In this document: in pieces, positions 8,775 through 17,686 of the stretch
Position numbering within the stretch: position 1 is the stretch's first letter
How the letters are laid out: every line of letters begins with the position of its first letter
Source: Clostridia bacterium
GTDB taxonomy: Bacteria > Bacillota > Clostridia > Oscillospirales > Acutalibacteraceae
Direction of reading: 5' to 3'
Length of the DNA: 64,000 nt
Assembly: GCA_017621885.1 (NCBI GenBank)
Contig: JAGASD010000048.1
Span: forward strand, 71,013 to 135,012
Position numbers and translations under genes: made by a program
Notes under the pieces: generated by a model
What the model saw: the letters and a program-made list of their open reading frames with translations, nothing else
What the model was told of the DNA's origin: nothing
Databases searched by the model: none

Positions 8775-8799
8775 ACCCCGTCATTTTTGACGGGGTTTT
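8775..8799 (+). terminator. Intrinsic terminator
   Basis: ACCCCGTCA / TGACGGGGT with a 4-T loop and a following TTTTG run, 25 nt after the zinc-ribbon gene. Confidence 0.85.
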
Positions 8800-8815
8800 G
8801 CTTTTAGTTTAAAAG

Positions 8816-8968
8816 TTGGAGAAGAAATCTACAAAAGAAATTGTGCGGACTCTTTTGTCTATATTGAAAGATGAAAAAATTACGAAATGTGACAAATGTG
8901 ATAAACGAATTTCAAGAAAAAGCACTTTTTGTAAATTTTGCGGTTCCGAAGTAAAAAACAATAAATGA
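8816..8968 (+). CDS. Possible micro-ORF: 50-aa zinc-ribbon peptide
   Basis: Below usual ORF length cut-offs. From a TTG at 8816 the frame is open to TGA at 8966-8968 and encodes a basic 50-residue peptide with a clean CDKC-x10-CKFC zinc ribbon followed by GSEV, the usual turn of treble-clef ribbons. An alternative GTG start is at 8843. No good ribosome-binding site is visible, and the frame begins just after a terminator, so it may be the surviving C-terminal piece of a decayed zinc-ribbon gene rather than a live gene. Confidence 0.4.
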   Translation: MEKKSTKEIVRTLLSILKDEKITKCDKCDKRISRKSTFCKFCGSEVKNNK

Positions 8969-9192
8969 TGTTCATAAAAGATAAAAAAATTCTATAATTA
9001 TATTTTCTTTGTTGCTTAGAGTATTTATATCTATTCTATGTGTTTATAATAAAACAACAAAAGAAAAAATATTGTAAATATACTATTTAGGGATTAGAGG
9101 ATCTTAATTTATCAATTAGTTCTGATTCAATGATAATAGAGAAAAAATTTAAATTAATATTATGAATAAATGGTTAATAACATAAATATTAA
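8969..9192. other. AT-rich non-coding stretch
   Basis: Between the micro-ORF and the terminator at 9193 the sequence is very AT-rich, with stops in all frames. I see no RNA fold, repeat or protein signature in it. Confidence 0.5.
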
Positions 9193-9223
9193 AAAGAGAG
9201 ATATAATTTCTGCTCTCTTTTTT
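9193..9223 (+). terminator. Plus-strand intrinsic terminator
   Basis: AAAGAGAG (9193-9200) pairs with CTCTCTTT (9213-9220) and ends in a run of T. It would stop plus-strand transcripts before the convergent minus-strand aldolase gene. No large plus-strand gene directly precedes it, so the transcript it serves is unclear. Confidence 0.6.
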
Positions 9224-9231
9224 GTATAGCA

Positions 9232-9263
9232 AAACCACCGATTTTTTGATAAATCGGTGGTTT
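9232..9263 (-). terminator. Intrinsic terminator for the aldolase gene
   Basis: AAACCACCGATTT (9232-9244) and AAATCGGTGGTTT (9251-9263) form a 13-bp perfect stem 17 nt beyond the stop of the minus-strand gene. Confidence 0.75.
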
Positions 9264-9280
9264 GAGTTTATTTATAAAAA

Positions 9281-10186
9281 TTATTTCATCAAGCCGTTTG
9301 CAACGCACCAATCGTGGAAGGATTTGAGCGAACGGAGTCTTGCGCTGTCAAGGTGATGTGAACCCCTTGTGTACCAGTTAAAGGTGTCAACACCCTGAAG
9401 TCTGATAAGCTCCTTAGCGCTTGCGCAGAAGCCATCATTAATCGCATTGTCAAGAAGTATAATTTCATTATATCTCTGTTTTGCAGTTTCAATATCACCT
9501 GCAACAAAAGCCTCGTGGAAACGCTGGAAGAAAGCACCGCCACAGGATGTTGGTGTAGCCATAACACCGCGAGCACCTGCAACGTAAGCATCAAAAAGGA
9601 ACGGCATATTTGCCTGAATGATTGTTGAATCATTCATATTATCAATTTTCTCCTGAATGCCGCCTTCCATTTTGCAGGTTGTATCCTTGATGCCCCAGAT
9701 AAGACCGTCCTTTGTAAGCTCACCGTATGCTTTACCGCTCATTATATGTGGACGGAAGCCGGGGAATTCATAGAGGAAGGTGGGGAGTGATGTTGAAGAG
9801 GCAAGCTCACGGATGTATTCAACAAGTGCATCGTCATTATCGCCCATACCCTTTGTTGTAAGAACAATGCCGTCAACACCTGTTTGCTCCATTTTCTTGA
9901 TTTCTTCAAGATTTTCTTCTTTTGTTTCTTCAATATTTGCAGTTGCAACAACAGTTGTGTTGCCTTTATGTTTTACAGTAAGAGTTGCAAGCTTGAGTCT
10001 TTCTTCAAGAGAAAGCTCTCTCATTTCTGAGCTGCCGCAAACTGCAAAAAGATGGTCAACACCTTGTTCAACCTGCCAGTCAGCATATTTTTCATATGTA
10101 TTGTAGTCAATGCTTCTGTCCTCAAAGAAGGGTGTGAGCATAAGTGAATAAATACCGTCTTTGTTATCTCTTGTTAACTTTGACAT
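9281..10186 (-). CDS. Dihydrodipicolinate synthase / N-acetylneuraminate lyase family aldolase
   Basis: A 301-residue class I aldolase of the DapA/NanA family. The Schiff-base lysine is K167 in GIKDTT, and the catalytic tyrosine is Y139 in FLYEFPG. The substrate motif CGSSEMREL (about 50-58) replaces the GTTGE of DapA, so lysine biosynthesis is less likely than cleavage or condensation of another 2-keto acid. The C-terminal third is long for DapA and carries Trp-rich segments. The ATG follows AAAGAAGTAG. It lies downstream of pckG on the same strand with a 72-nt gap. Family is firm; substrate is open. Confidence 0.85.
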   Translation of the reverse strand: MSKLTRDNKDGIYSLMLTPFFEDRSIDYNTYEKYADWQVEQGVDHLFAVCGSSEMRELSLEERLKLATLTVKHKGNTTVVATANIEETKEENLEEIKKMEQTGVDGIVLTTKGMGDNDDALVEYIRELASSTSLPTFLYEFPGFRPHIMSGKAYGELTKDGLIWGIKDTTCKMEGGIQEKIDNMNDSTIIQANMPFLFDAYVAGARGVMATPTSCGGAFFQRFHEAFVAGDIETAKQRYNEIILLDNAINDGFCASAKELIRLQGVDTFNWYTRGSHHLDSARLRSLKSFHDWCVANGLMK

Positions 10187-10258
10187 AATAACTACTTCTT
10201 TCTGAAATGTATTTTTTAAAGAGTTTAAGGGCTATGCAAAAGCATAACCCTTTGTTTT

Positions 10259-12040
10259 TTACTGTACGTTCTTTTTAAGTGTTTCAAGCTCTGCAGCAAG
10301 TACGGGAGGAATCTTGTCGCCGAATTTAGCGTAGAATTCTTCAATACCCTTTGCATCTTCCTGCCAGAGTTCTTTTTCAACTTCAAGAATGCTGTTGAGA
10401 GATTCAAGAGAAACTTCACCCTCAAGACCTTCGATATTGATGTCTTCAGCATAGGGGATGAAACCGATTTCTGTTGATTTAGCATCTACCTTGCCTTCGC
10501 AACGATCGATAATCCATTCAAGAACACGAAGGTTGTCACCGAAACCGGGCCACATAAAGTTGCCTTCGTCATCCTTACGGAACCAGTTAACATTAAAGAT
10601 TTTGGGAGCTTTTTCAGGATCAAGATCAGCACCGATATCGATCCAATGCTGCCAGTAGTCAGCCATATTGTAGCCGCAGAAGGGAAGCATAGCCATGGGA
10701 TCACGACGAACAACACCTACAGCACCTGCGGCTGCTGCTGTTGTTTCGGAAGCCATAATTGAACCAACAAATACACCGTGGTTCCAGTCACGTGACTGAT
10801 AAACGAGGGGAGCAAGCTTTGCACGTCTGCCGCCGAATACGATAGCTGAAATCGGAACGCCGTTGGGGTTCTCAAATTCAGAGCTGAGGCAGGGGCAGTT
10901 AACAGCGGGTGCTGTGAATCTGCTGTTGGGATGAGCACCTTTTTCTTCGCTTTCCTGACCGTTCCAGGGGTTGCCCTTCCATTCAACTGCATTTGCAGGA
11001 GGATTCTTGTCAAGACCTTCCCACCAAACTGTGTTATTGTCAAGATTATGAGCAACGTTTGTGAAGATTGTGCCCTTCTTTGTAGAAGCAAGAGCGTTGG
11101 GGTTGGATTTTTCGTTAGTACCGGGAGCAACGCCAAAGAAGCCGTTTTCGGGGTTGATAGCGTAAAGTCTTCCGTCAGGACCTTTACGGATCCATGAAAT
11201 ATCGTCACCTACGCACCATACTTTATAGCCTTTTTTCTTATAGCTTTCGGGGGGGATAAGCATAGCAAGGTTTGTTTTACCGCAAGCAGAGGGGAAGGCA
11301 GCGCAGATATACTTAACTTCGCCCCGGGGATTTTCAATACCGAGAATGAGCATATGCTCAGCCTGCCAGCCTTCTTTCCAGCCTTGGTATGAAGCGATAC
11401 GAAGAGCAAAGCACTTTTTACCGAGAAGAACGTTTCCGCCGTAACCTGAGTTAACAGAGATAATTGTGTTGTCCTGAGGGAACTGGCAGATGTATCTCTT
11501 TTCTTCGTCAATGTCGCAACGGCAGTGAAGACCGCGAACCCAGTCATTGCTGTCGCCGAGAACTTCAAGAACGTCTTTGCCTACTCTTGTCATGATAACC
11601 ATGTTAAGAACAACGTAGATAGAGTCTGTAAGCTCGATACCTACCTTTGCAAAGGGTGAGCCAACGGGACCCATTGAATAGGGGATAACATACATTGTTC
11701 TGCCCTTGTAGCTGTCGCGGGCAATATCATAAAGCATTTCGTATGCTTCATTAGGATCCATCCAGTTGTTTGTGGGGCCTGCTTCTTCCTTTGTGGAAGC
11801 GCAGATGAATGTTCTGCCTTCAACACGAGCAACGTCATTTACGGCTGTTCTGTGAAGGTAGCAATCGGGGAGAAGCTCCTGATTGAGTTTAATGAGCTCG
11901 CCTGTTGAACAAGCAGTTGCTCTGAGCTCTTCGATCTGTTCTTTTGAACCGTCAATCCAAACGATTTTGTCGGGCTTTACAAGCTCAACCTTTTCGTCGA
12001 TCCAGGAAAGTACGCTTTTGTTGGTTGTTAATGCTGACAT
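10259..12040 (-). CDS. pckG: Phosphoenolpyruvate carboxykinase (GTP)
   Basis: GTP-type PEPCK interconverts oxaloacetate + GTP and PEP + CO2 + GDP. In fermenters it often runs toward oxaloacetate. The kinase loop FPSACGKTN, with its hyper-reactive cysteine, is at about residues 249-257; RRAKLAPLVYQ and FVGSIMASETTAAAAG follow in the expected order, and length is 593. A frame extends 11 codons upstream, but the ATG at 12040 has an ideal AGGAGG site 9 nt away, so I chose it. A sigma-A promoter about 100 nt upstream gives it a long leader. It probably forms a unit with the aldolase gene. Confidence 0.95.
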   Translation of the reverse strand: MSALTTNKSVLSWIDEKVELVKPDKIVWIDGSKEQIEELRATACSTGELIKLNQELLPDCYLHRTAVNDVARVEGRTFICASTKEEAGPTNNWMDPNEAYEMLYDIARDSYKGRTMYVIPYSMGPVGSPFAKVGIELTDSIYVVLNMVIMTRVGKDVLEVLGDSNDWVRGLHCRCDIDEEKRYICQFPQDNTIISVNSGYGGNVLLGKKCFALRIASYQGWKEGWQAEHMLILGIENPRGEVKYICAAFPSACGKTNLAMLIPPESYKKKGYKVWCVGDDISWIRKGPDGRLYAINPENGFFGVAPGTNEKSNPNALASTKKGTIFTNVAHNLDNNTVWWEGLDKNPPANAVEWKGNPWNGQESEEKGAHPNSRFTAPAVNCPCLSSEFENPNGVPISAIVFGGRRAKLAPLVYQSRDWNHGVFVGSIMASETTAAAAGAVGVVRRDPMAMLPFCGYNMADYWQHWIDIGADLDPEKAPKIFNVNWFRKDDEGNFMWPGFGDNLRVLEWIIDRCEGKVDAKSTEIGFIPYAEDINIEGLEGEVSLESLNSILEVEKELWQEDAKGIEEFYAKFGDKIPPVLAAELETLKKNVQ

Positions 12041-12140
12041 TATACATATCCTCCTGTAATAAAAAATATCCAAAAATTACCGATTATGTAATCGTGAATA
12101 TAATACAACATATTACGATTAAATTCAAGCAAATTTTTAA

Positions 12141-12169
12141 ATATTATGATTTTGTTAAAATTTTGTCAA
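12141..12169 (-). promoter_or_regulatory. Promoter of pckG
   Basis: On the minus strand TTGACA (12164-12169), a 17-nt spacer and TAATAT (12141-12146), about 100 nt before the pckG start. The long untranslated leader shows no riboswitch I recognise. Confidence 0.7.
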
Positions 12170-12216
12170 AAGCTATATTCTTTTTTGGGAAAAGTGTATA
12201 ACTTAATATTATGAAG

Positions 12217-12242
12217 AAAAGCCCTGAATATTCAGGGCTTTG
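12217..12242 (-). terminator. Intrinsic terminator after hydrolase gene
   Basis: AAGCCCTGAATATTCAGGGCTT is a perfect palindromic stem followed by TTTTCTTC on the minus strand, immediately beyond the stop codon of the alpha/beta hydrolase. Confidence 0.85.
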
Positions 12243-12244
12243 AA

Positions 12245-13192
12245 TTATTTTACGTATTTATCAATGAATCTGAATGTGTTGCTCCAATAAAGCTCAGGAT
12301 GAACGAGGTGAGCTTCTGCGTGTTCTGCATCGGGAACAGAAAGCTTTTCCTTTTCGCAAGCCGCCGCATTATAATTGAGGTCCATCATTCTGTAAGGAAC
12401 AAAAACATCCTCTTCGCCGTGAATGAATATTGTGGGAGTAACCGACTTTTTTAACTGGTTTACGCAGGATGCCTCTCTGAAGCCGTAGCCGTTGACAACC
12501 TTGCTGACAACCGTTGAGGGGATAAGTATGGGAAGGGGCGGTGTATGATATGTCTGCTTCATTTCGTTTTTGAATTCGTCCCATACAGAGCTGTATCCGC
12601 AATCTGCAACACAGCACTTAACATTTTCGGGAAGCTTTTCGCCCGTTGTCATCATAACAGTTGCCGCACCCATTGAAACACCGTGGAGCACAATGCTTAT
12701 ATCACCGTATGTTTTGATGAGATAGTTTATCCAGTCAAGCATATCGAGTCTGTCAAGCCAACCCATGGTGATATTGTGCTGTTCGCTGACGTTGTGACCT
12801 CTCAGTGCAGGTAAGAGGATGTTGTAGCCTCTGTTGTGATGGTGCAAAGCGTAGCTGCCCATTCTTTTAGGCTCGCTTGTGTAGCCGTGAACACAGATAA
12901 CCCATTTATCTGTGGGTTCTTTTGCTTTTACAACGTAAGCGTGTATAGGCTTATTTTTAGCATTTTTTATAACAATGTGGTCGTAATCCTGCTTTTCTAA
13001 CCAAGCATCACCTTCTGCTTCGAGCAATGCAACGGGAGAGTTTGGGTCGGTAGGGTTTTTCTTTTCTTCAAGTTCACATTTTTTATCGCTGATTGTTTTG
13101 GATAATCTTGTTAAAACACAAGCATTCATCGCGATTCCTATGCCTGTAAAAACGCCGGCTGTACCCAATAAAACCTTTGCGGATTTTTTCAT
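12245..13192 (-). CDS. Membrane-anchored alpha/beta hydrolase
   Basis: A 315-residue serine hydrolase. An N-terminal hydrophobic helix at about residues 7-28 acts as an uncleaved anchor or signal. The oxyanion-hole motif CVHGYTSE is at 100-107, the nucleophile is S173 in HGVSMGA, and the acid and base are D262 (GEEDVFVP) and H291 (DAEHAEA). This pattern fits the YqkD/BAAT-like 'alpha/beta hydrolase' group of Firmicutes; the substrate is unknown. The ATG follows AAAGG by 11 nt. It is divergent from the DivIVA-like gene and followed by its own terminator, so it is probably monocistronic. Confidence 0.85.
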   Translation of the reverse strand: MKKSAKVLLGTAGVFTGIGIAMNACVLTRLSKTISDKKCELEEKKNPTDPNSPVALLEAEGDAWLEKQDYDHIVIKNAKNKPIHAYVVKAKEPTDKWVICVHGYTSEPKRMGSYALHHHNRGYNILLPALRGHNVSEQHNITMGWLDRLDMLDWINYLIKTYGDISIVLHGVSMGAATVMMTTGEKLPENVKCCVADCGYSSVWDEFKNEMKQTYHTPPLPILIPSTVVSKVVNGYGFREASCVNQLKKSVTPTIFIHGEEDVFVPYRMMDLNYNAAACEKEKLSVPDAEHAEAHLVHPELYWSNTFRFIDKYVK

Positions 13193-13271
13193 AAAACCAA
13201 GACCTTTCGTTACTTTTTGTTAATTATACTATATTTTGACAAAAAAATAAATACAATATGAAAAATTTTTG

Positions 13272-13300
13272 TTGTTTTATATAACCGTATCTGTTATAAT
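13272..13300 (+). promoter_or_regulatory. Promoter of divIVA-like operon
   Basis: TTGTTT (13272-13277), a 17-nt spacer and a consensus TATAAT (13295-13300), 60 nt before the GTG start. Confidence 0.7.
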
Positions 13301-13359
13301 TGCCTTATTGATATTGTATTTGTACCCTGAGGTACCTTTGTTTTTTGGAGGTTTCTGTT

Positions 13360-14106
13360 GTGGAAAACGATGTGATTTTTAAAACAAAAGCTTTTGGTGG
13401 CTATGATAAAAAAGAGGTTATGGATTTTGTTAATTCTCTTTACAATGAGATTAATTTTTTGAAGAAAACTTTATCTGAAACTGAAGATAAATGTCAAAAG
13501 CTTGAAATTGAACTGAGTAATAACGAATCCTTTGAGAAAGCATTGGAAGATACAAAAGCGGAGCTTGAAAGTTCACTTGCGATAAACAACGAGCTTCAGA
13601 ATGAAATTAGTTCTCTTAATGATGAAATTGCTCAAAAAGACTCGGAAATCAATGCGCTTCAGGAGTTGTCTCAGAAGTGTTTGTCGGAAGATGCCGAGAA
13701 AGAGATCGAGAGTCTTAAAGTTGAAATTCAGCGTTTGAAAATTGAATGTGAGAGAAGCAAGGATATAGAGCGTCAGGTCGGCGCTGCAATGCTTGATGCA
13801 CGTGTTCATTCAGAGGGTCTTGTCGAGTCTGCGCGAGAAAGAGCCAACAATGTTACAAAATCAGTTTATACTGCTATCGGTGAAACAGCTTTAAGAATTG
13901 ATGACCTTTCAAAAGGTGTCGGCGATATAGCTCGTAGTTTTGCTAAATCTGTTGAGGATGTTGAGTTGAAAATCAAGGCACTCACGGGTGATATGAGCAA
14001 AACCGCACAGTTGCTTATTACAGAAACAGGTGTTATTTGTGATAACAGTAATGCAATAACCGAGGTTGAATATGACTTTTCGGCAAAAAACACGGATGAT
14101 GAGTAA
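13360..14106 (+). CDS. DivIVA-domain coiled-coil protein
   Basis: The 248-residue protein opens with the DivIVA lipid-binding signature (FKTKAFGGYDKKEVMDFVN at about residues 7-25), then a long heptad-patterned coiled coil (about 30-150) and a shorter helical C-terminal part. DivIVA-family proteins mark curved membrane at septa and poles and recruit partners. An upstream TTG is in frame, but the GTG at 13360 has GGAGGT 7 nt before it and is preferred. The fumarase-beta gene follows after 2 nt. It may be a DivIVA/GpsB/SepIVA-type scaffold; the exact role is not deducible. Confidence 0.8.
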   Translation: MENDVIFKTKAFGGYDKKEVMDFVNSLYNEINFLKKTLSETEDKCQKLEIELSNNESFEKALEDTKAELESSLAINNELQNEISSLNDEIAQKDSEINALQELSQKCLSEDAEKEIESLKVEIQRLKIECERSKDIERQVGAAMLDARVHSEGLVESARERANNVTKSVYTAIGETALRIDDLSKGVGDIARSFAKSVEDVELKIKALTGDMSKTAQLLITETGVICDNSNAITEVEYDFSAKNTDDE

Positions 14107-14108
14107 TA

Positions 14109-14636
14109 ATGAGTGAATATAATTTAAACACCAAAAATATAAATGAATGGGTGCAAACCTTAAAAGCGGGGGATATTGTTAATCTTTCCGGCTGCATTTA
14201 TACCGCCCGTGATGCCGCCCATAAAAGAATTGTTCATGCTCTGAAGGCGGGGGAAGAGCTACCCTTTGAACTTGAAAACTCGGTGGTTTATTATGCTGGT
14301 CCGACTCCTGCTAAAAACGGTCTGATTATAGGTAGTGTCGGTCCCACAACATCTTCAAGAATGGATGCCTATTCACCGCTTTTGTTGTCTTTAGGGCAAA
14401 AGGCGATGATAGGTAAGGGCAACAGAAGTCCTGAGGTTGTTGAAGCAATAAAAAGTAACGGTGCTGTTTATTTTGCGGCAATCGGAGGGGCAGGCGCATT
14501 ATATTCCGACTGCGTTAAAGAATGTACTGTTGTTGCTTTTGAAGAATTAGGTTGTGAGTCTGTTAAAAAACTTAGGGTTGAAAATTTTTCTTTGATAGTT
14601 GCAATTGACTGCGAGGGTAACTCGCTATATAAATAA
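14109..14636 (+). CDS. Fumarate hydratase / L(+)-tartrate dehydratase beta-subunit type protein
   Basis: At 175 residues it matches the C-terminal (beta) chain of class I fumarases and tartrate dehydratases: LSGCIYTARDAAHKR at about 26-40, YYAGPTP near 62-68, GPTTSSRMD near 78-86, MIGKG near 98-102 and YFAAIGGAGAL near 117-127. Normally it pairs with a 4Fe-4S alpha chain encoded next to it; no alpha chain is in the window. It is two bases downstream of the divIVA-like stop and probably co-translated. The missing partner leaves the reaction (fumarate/malate or another hydroxy acid) uncertain. Confidence 0.88.
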   Translation: MSEYNLNTKNINEWVQTLKAGDIVNLSGCIYTARDAAHKRIVHALKAGEELPFELENSVVYYAGPTPAKNGLIIGSVGPTTSSRMDAYSPLLLSLGQKAMIGKGNRSPEVVEAIKSNGAVYFAAIGGAGALYSDCVKECTVVAFEELGCESVKKLRVENFSLIVAIDCEGNSLYK

Positions 14637-14650
14637 ATTGTGAGGTATGC

Positions 14651-15205
14651 TTGAAAAAGTCTTATGATTATTTCAAGACGTTAAAAGACTTATCGGTAAT
14701 CGTTTGTGAGTCGTTTACTTGTTTATCCGATTCTAAAACGGTAAATAAGAATTATTTATGCTTTTCTGCATTACGGAATGAATTGTCGGAAAAGTTGATA
14801 GATGAATTTATAGCTCCCATTGAGCGCAATGATATTTATAATCTGACATTTTGCCTTTATAATGAGTTTGGTTGTGTGATAAAGCTAAGTGATTTTTTTA
14901 GTTTGTCTCAGACAGCTTTTTTTGACTCTTTAAAAGAAATCGGTAATTTGTTTTATAAGCAAAGTGAGGTTTTTGCTTTGAAGGATTTACTGAAGATGCC
15001 CGAAAAAGGTTGCAGTTGTCTTTCAGGTGAGCTTTTTGAATGTAAAAAAGCCAAAAAAATTATACTCGCAGAAACCTCCGACAGCATTTGTTCTCATAAT
15101 CATCCGTTAATTTCTTATGCAATAGGTTCATCGTGTATTGAAACCGTTTCGTCAATTGAAACAGCATATAATGAAATTGGCAGAGTTTTAGTAAATAACA
15201 GTTAG
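14651..15205 (+). CDS. DUF47 / PhoU-like protein (divergent)
   Basis: A 184-residue, mostly helical protein. The start YDYFKTLKDLS and the segment FIAPIERNDIYNL (about residues 54-66) match the helical signature of DUF47/PhoU-like proteins (FITPIEREDI). Those normally accompany Pit-type phosphate transporters; none is nearby. The C-terminal 60 residues contain several cysteines (CSCLSGELFEC) and are not typical. The start is TTG at 14651, with GTGAGG 6 nt upstream. It lies between the fumarase-beta gene and pcrA with short gaps, so it is likely in that operon. The assignment rests on local motif similarity. Confidence 0.6.
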   Translation: MKKSYDYFKTLKDLSVIVCESFTCLSDSKTVNKNYLCFSALRNELSEKLIDEFIAPIERNDIYNLTFCLYNEFGCVIKLSDFFSLSQTAFFDSLKEIGNLFYKQSEVFALKDLLKMPEKGCSCLSGELFECKKAKKIILAETSDSICSHNHPLISYAIGSSCIETVSSIETAYNEIGRVLVNNS

Positions 15206-15214
15206 GAAGTAAAT

Positions 15215-17656
15215 ATGGATTTTATTCAGTTAAGAAAAAAGTTAATAGAAAAAGATTTTTCCCGAATGAACGATATGCAGAAGAAAGCCGTTTTTAACGT
15301 TAACGGTGCTGTTTTGATTCTTGCGGGTGCAGGCTCGGGTAAAACTACGGTGCTTGTAAACAGAATTGCATATCTTATTAAATACGGTAATGCATATAAT
15401 TCCGATTTTACATACAGGGCCGTAAATGAAAGTGATTGCTTTTATCTTTCGGAGTATTTGAACGGTAACGGTGAAATGCCGTCTGAGGTCGAAAGACTTA
15501 TGAGTGTTGATGCTCCCGCACCATGGCAGATTCTTGCCATAACGTTCACCAATAAAGCTGCCAACGAGTTGAAGGAAAGACTTGAAGCGATGCTTGGAGA
15601 AAAAGGGAACGATGTGTGGGCAAGCACATTTCATTCCTGTTGCGTGCGTATTTTAAGACGTGATTCGGAGCGCATAGGCTTCTCAAAGCATTTTACAATT
15701 TATGATACAGATGATTCCAAGCGCGTAATGAAAGAGGTTTTGCGTGTTCTTGATATTGATGAAAAGCGTTTGCCTGTAAAATACGTTCTTTCTGAAATCA
15801 GTAAAGCTAAGGACTCTCTTATGACTCCCGAAGAATACGCTGATTCTGTCGGATGCGATATGAATAAAAAGATGATTGCACAAGCTTTTGCAAAATATGA
15901 GGAAATGCTGAAAAAAGCCGATGCAATGGACTTTGATGATATTATCGTAAATACTGTTAAATTGCTTAAAGAAAATGCAGAAGTTCTTGAATATTATCAG
16001 CGCAGATTCCGTTACGTTATGGTTGACGAGTATCAGGATACGAACCATGCCCAATACGTTCTGACATCCCTTCTTGCAAGCGGATATCGTAACATTTGCG
16101 TTGTTGGCGACGATGATCAGAGTATTTATAAATTCCGCGGTGCAACAATTGAGAATATTTTGTCATTTGAAAATCAGTATGAGGATACCGCGGTTATAAG
16201 ACTTGAACAGAATTACCGTTCAACTTCGGTTATACTTGATGCCGCAAATGCGGTTATCAAAAATAACAAAGGCCGAAAGGGTAAAACTCTTTGGACTCAG
16301 CAAGAGGGGGGAGATAAAATTACCATTCGCCTTCTTACTGATGAACGCGACGAGGGTCGTTATGTTGCTGATGAAATACTCAACGGAGTTGCCGTGGGTA
16401 AAAAACTTTCGGATTATGCTATTCTTTACCGAACTAATGCGCAGTCAAGCAGTATTGAACGTGCTCTTGTGTATAACGCTGTTCCGTACAGGATTTTTGG
16501 CGGTCATAAATTCTATGACAGAAAAGAAGTCAAGGACGTTCTTGCTTATCTTTCTGTTATTGCAAATCCTTCAGATACAGTAAGAATGCGCCGCATCATC
16601 AATGAACCGAAAAGAGGTATTGGTGAAACAACAATAAACAACGCTGCTTCTATTGCCGACAGTCTCGGTATTTCATTTTATGAGGTTATCTCCCATGCAG
16701 CTGACTATCCGATGCTTTCAAGGGCATCTGCGAAGCTTGTGGATTTTACGAATCTTTTAAACAGTCTTGCTGAATCTCTTGAAGAAAAAGAATTCCGGGA
16801 TTTCTTTGACGATGTTATTAACAAAACCGGTTATATGCAGTATCTTGAGTTGGATAAGGAAACAGCCGAGGACAGAAAAGCAAACGTAATGGAGCTTCTT
16901 GCCAACCTTCTCAGGTATATGGAAGAAAATGAGGACGGAACTCTTACAGGCTTCCTTGAAGAGGTTGCATTGATGACTGATATTGATAACTATAACGCTG
17001 ATAACGATTCTGTGGTTATGATGACTCTTCATTCTGCAAAAGGTCTTGAGTTTCCTTTTGTCTTTATTGTAGGTATGGAGGAAGGACTTTTCCCGGGAAA
17101 TCAGGTTATGTATGACCCGAGCGAGGTAGAGGAAGAAAGACGTTTGTGCTACGTTGGTATAACCCGTGCAAAACAAAAGCTTTATATCACAAACGCAAGA
17201 ACAAGAATGATATACGGCAATACTTCCATTACAAGGCCTTCACGATTTGTTGCGGAAATACCCGAGGAATTAGTCGATTCCAATCTTAACTCGTCGCAAC
17301 AGACGTTTTACGGCGGCTTTTCATCACAGTCGGGTTATTCGTCGGGTTATTCAGGCGGTTCCGGTAACAGGCAACCACAAAGCACCTTTGGAGATACGCG
17401 ACAGGGTGTGAGAAAACCTGCAAATGTATCACAAGGCTTCTCAAGAGGCGGTTTCAGCAAATCCACAGAAGTTAAAAAATCAGCACCCGTCAATCTTGAT
17501 TATAAAGTAGGCGATACCGTCGAGCATAAAACTTTCGGACAAGGTCTGATTCTGAGCGCAAATTCCGTTGGCGGTGATATGGTGCTTGAAATTGCTTTTG
17601 ACAGTTGCGGAACTAAAAAAATTATGGCAAAAATGGCGAAGCTGAAAAAACTATAA
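15215..17656 (+). CDS. pcrA: ATP-dependent DNA helicase PcrA/UvrD
   Basis: An 813-residue superfamily 1A 3'-5' helicase acting in repair and replication of rolling-circle and collision intermediates. Walker A GAGSGKTT is at 38-45, motif Ia AITFTNKAA near 108-116, Walker B VDEYQDTN near 269-276, GDDDQSIY near 295-302, LEQNYRST near 330-337, TLHSAKGLEFP near 606-616 and VGITRAKQKLY near 648-658. A Ser/Gly-rich linker and a C-terminal PcrA domain (VGDTVEHKTFGQG) complete the family architecture. The ATG follows AGGAAG. It is the last housekeeping gene of the divIVA-fumB-DUF47 run. Confidence 0.96.
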   Translation: MDFIQLRKKLIEKDFSRMNDMQKKAVFNVNGAVLILAGAGSGKTTVLVNRIAYLIKYGNAYNSDFTYRAVNESDCFYLSEYLNGNGEMPSEVERLMSVDAPAPWQILAITFTNKAANELKERLEAMLGEKGNDVWASTFHSCCVRILRRDSERIGFSKHFTIYDTDDSKRVMKEVLRVLDIDEKRLPVKYVLSEISKAKDSLMTPEEYADSVGCDMNKKMIAQAFAKYEEMLKKADAMDFDDIIVNTVKLLKENAEVLEYYQRRFRYVMVDEYQDTNHAQYVLTSLLASGYRNICVVGDDDQSIYKFRGATIENILSFENQYEDTAVIRLEQNYRSTSVILDAANAVIKNNKGRKGKTLWTQQEGGDKITIRLLTDERDEGRYVADEILNGVAVGKKLSDYAILYRTNAQSSSIERALVYNAVPYRIFGGHKFYDRKEVKDVLAYLSVIANPSDTVRMRRIINEPKRGIGETTINNAASIADSLGISFYEVISHAADYPMLSRASAKLVDFTNLLNSLAESLEEKEFRDFFDDVINKTGYMQYLELDKETAEDRKANVMELLANLLRYMEENEDGTLTGFLEEVALMTDIDNYNADNDSVVMMTLHSAKGLEFPFVFIVGMEEGLFPGNQVMYDPSEVEEERRLCYVGITRAKQKLYITNARTRMIYGNTSITRPSRFVAEIPEELVDSNLNSSQQTFYGGFSSQSGYSSGYSGGSGNRQPQSTFGDTRQGVRKPANVSQGFSRGGFSKSTEVKKSAPVNLDYKVGDTVEHKTFGQGLILSANSVGGDMVLEIAFDSCGTKKIMAKMAKLKKL

Positions 17657-17686
17657 TTTGTAAAAAATATATTCAGGGGTGATAAA

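Noticed and set aside
10717-11208. Long frames opposite or out of phase inside pckG
   Set aside because: They are shadows of a fully conserved PEPCK gene, with no ribosome site and no domain.
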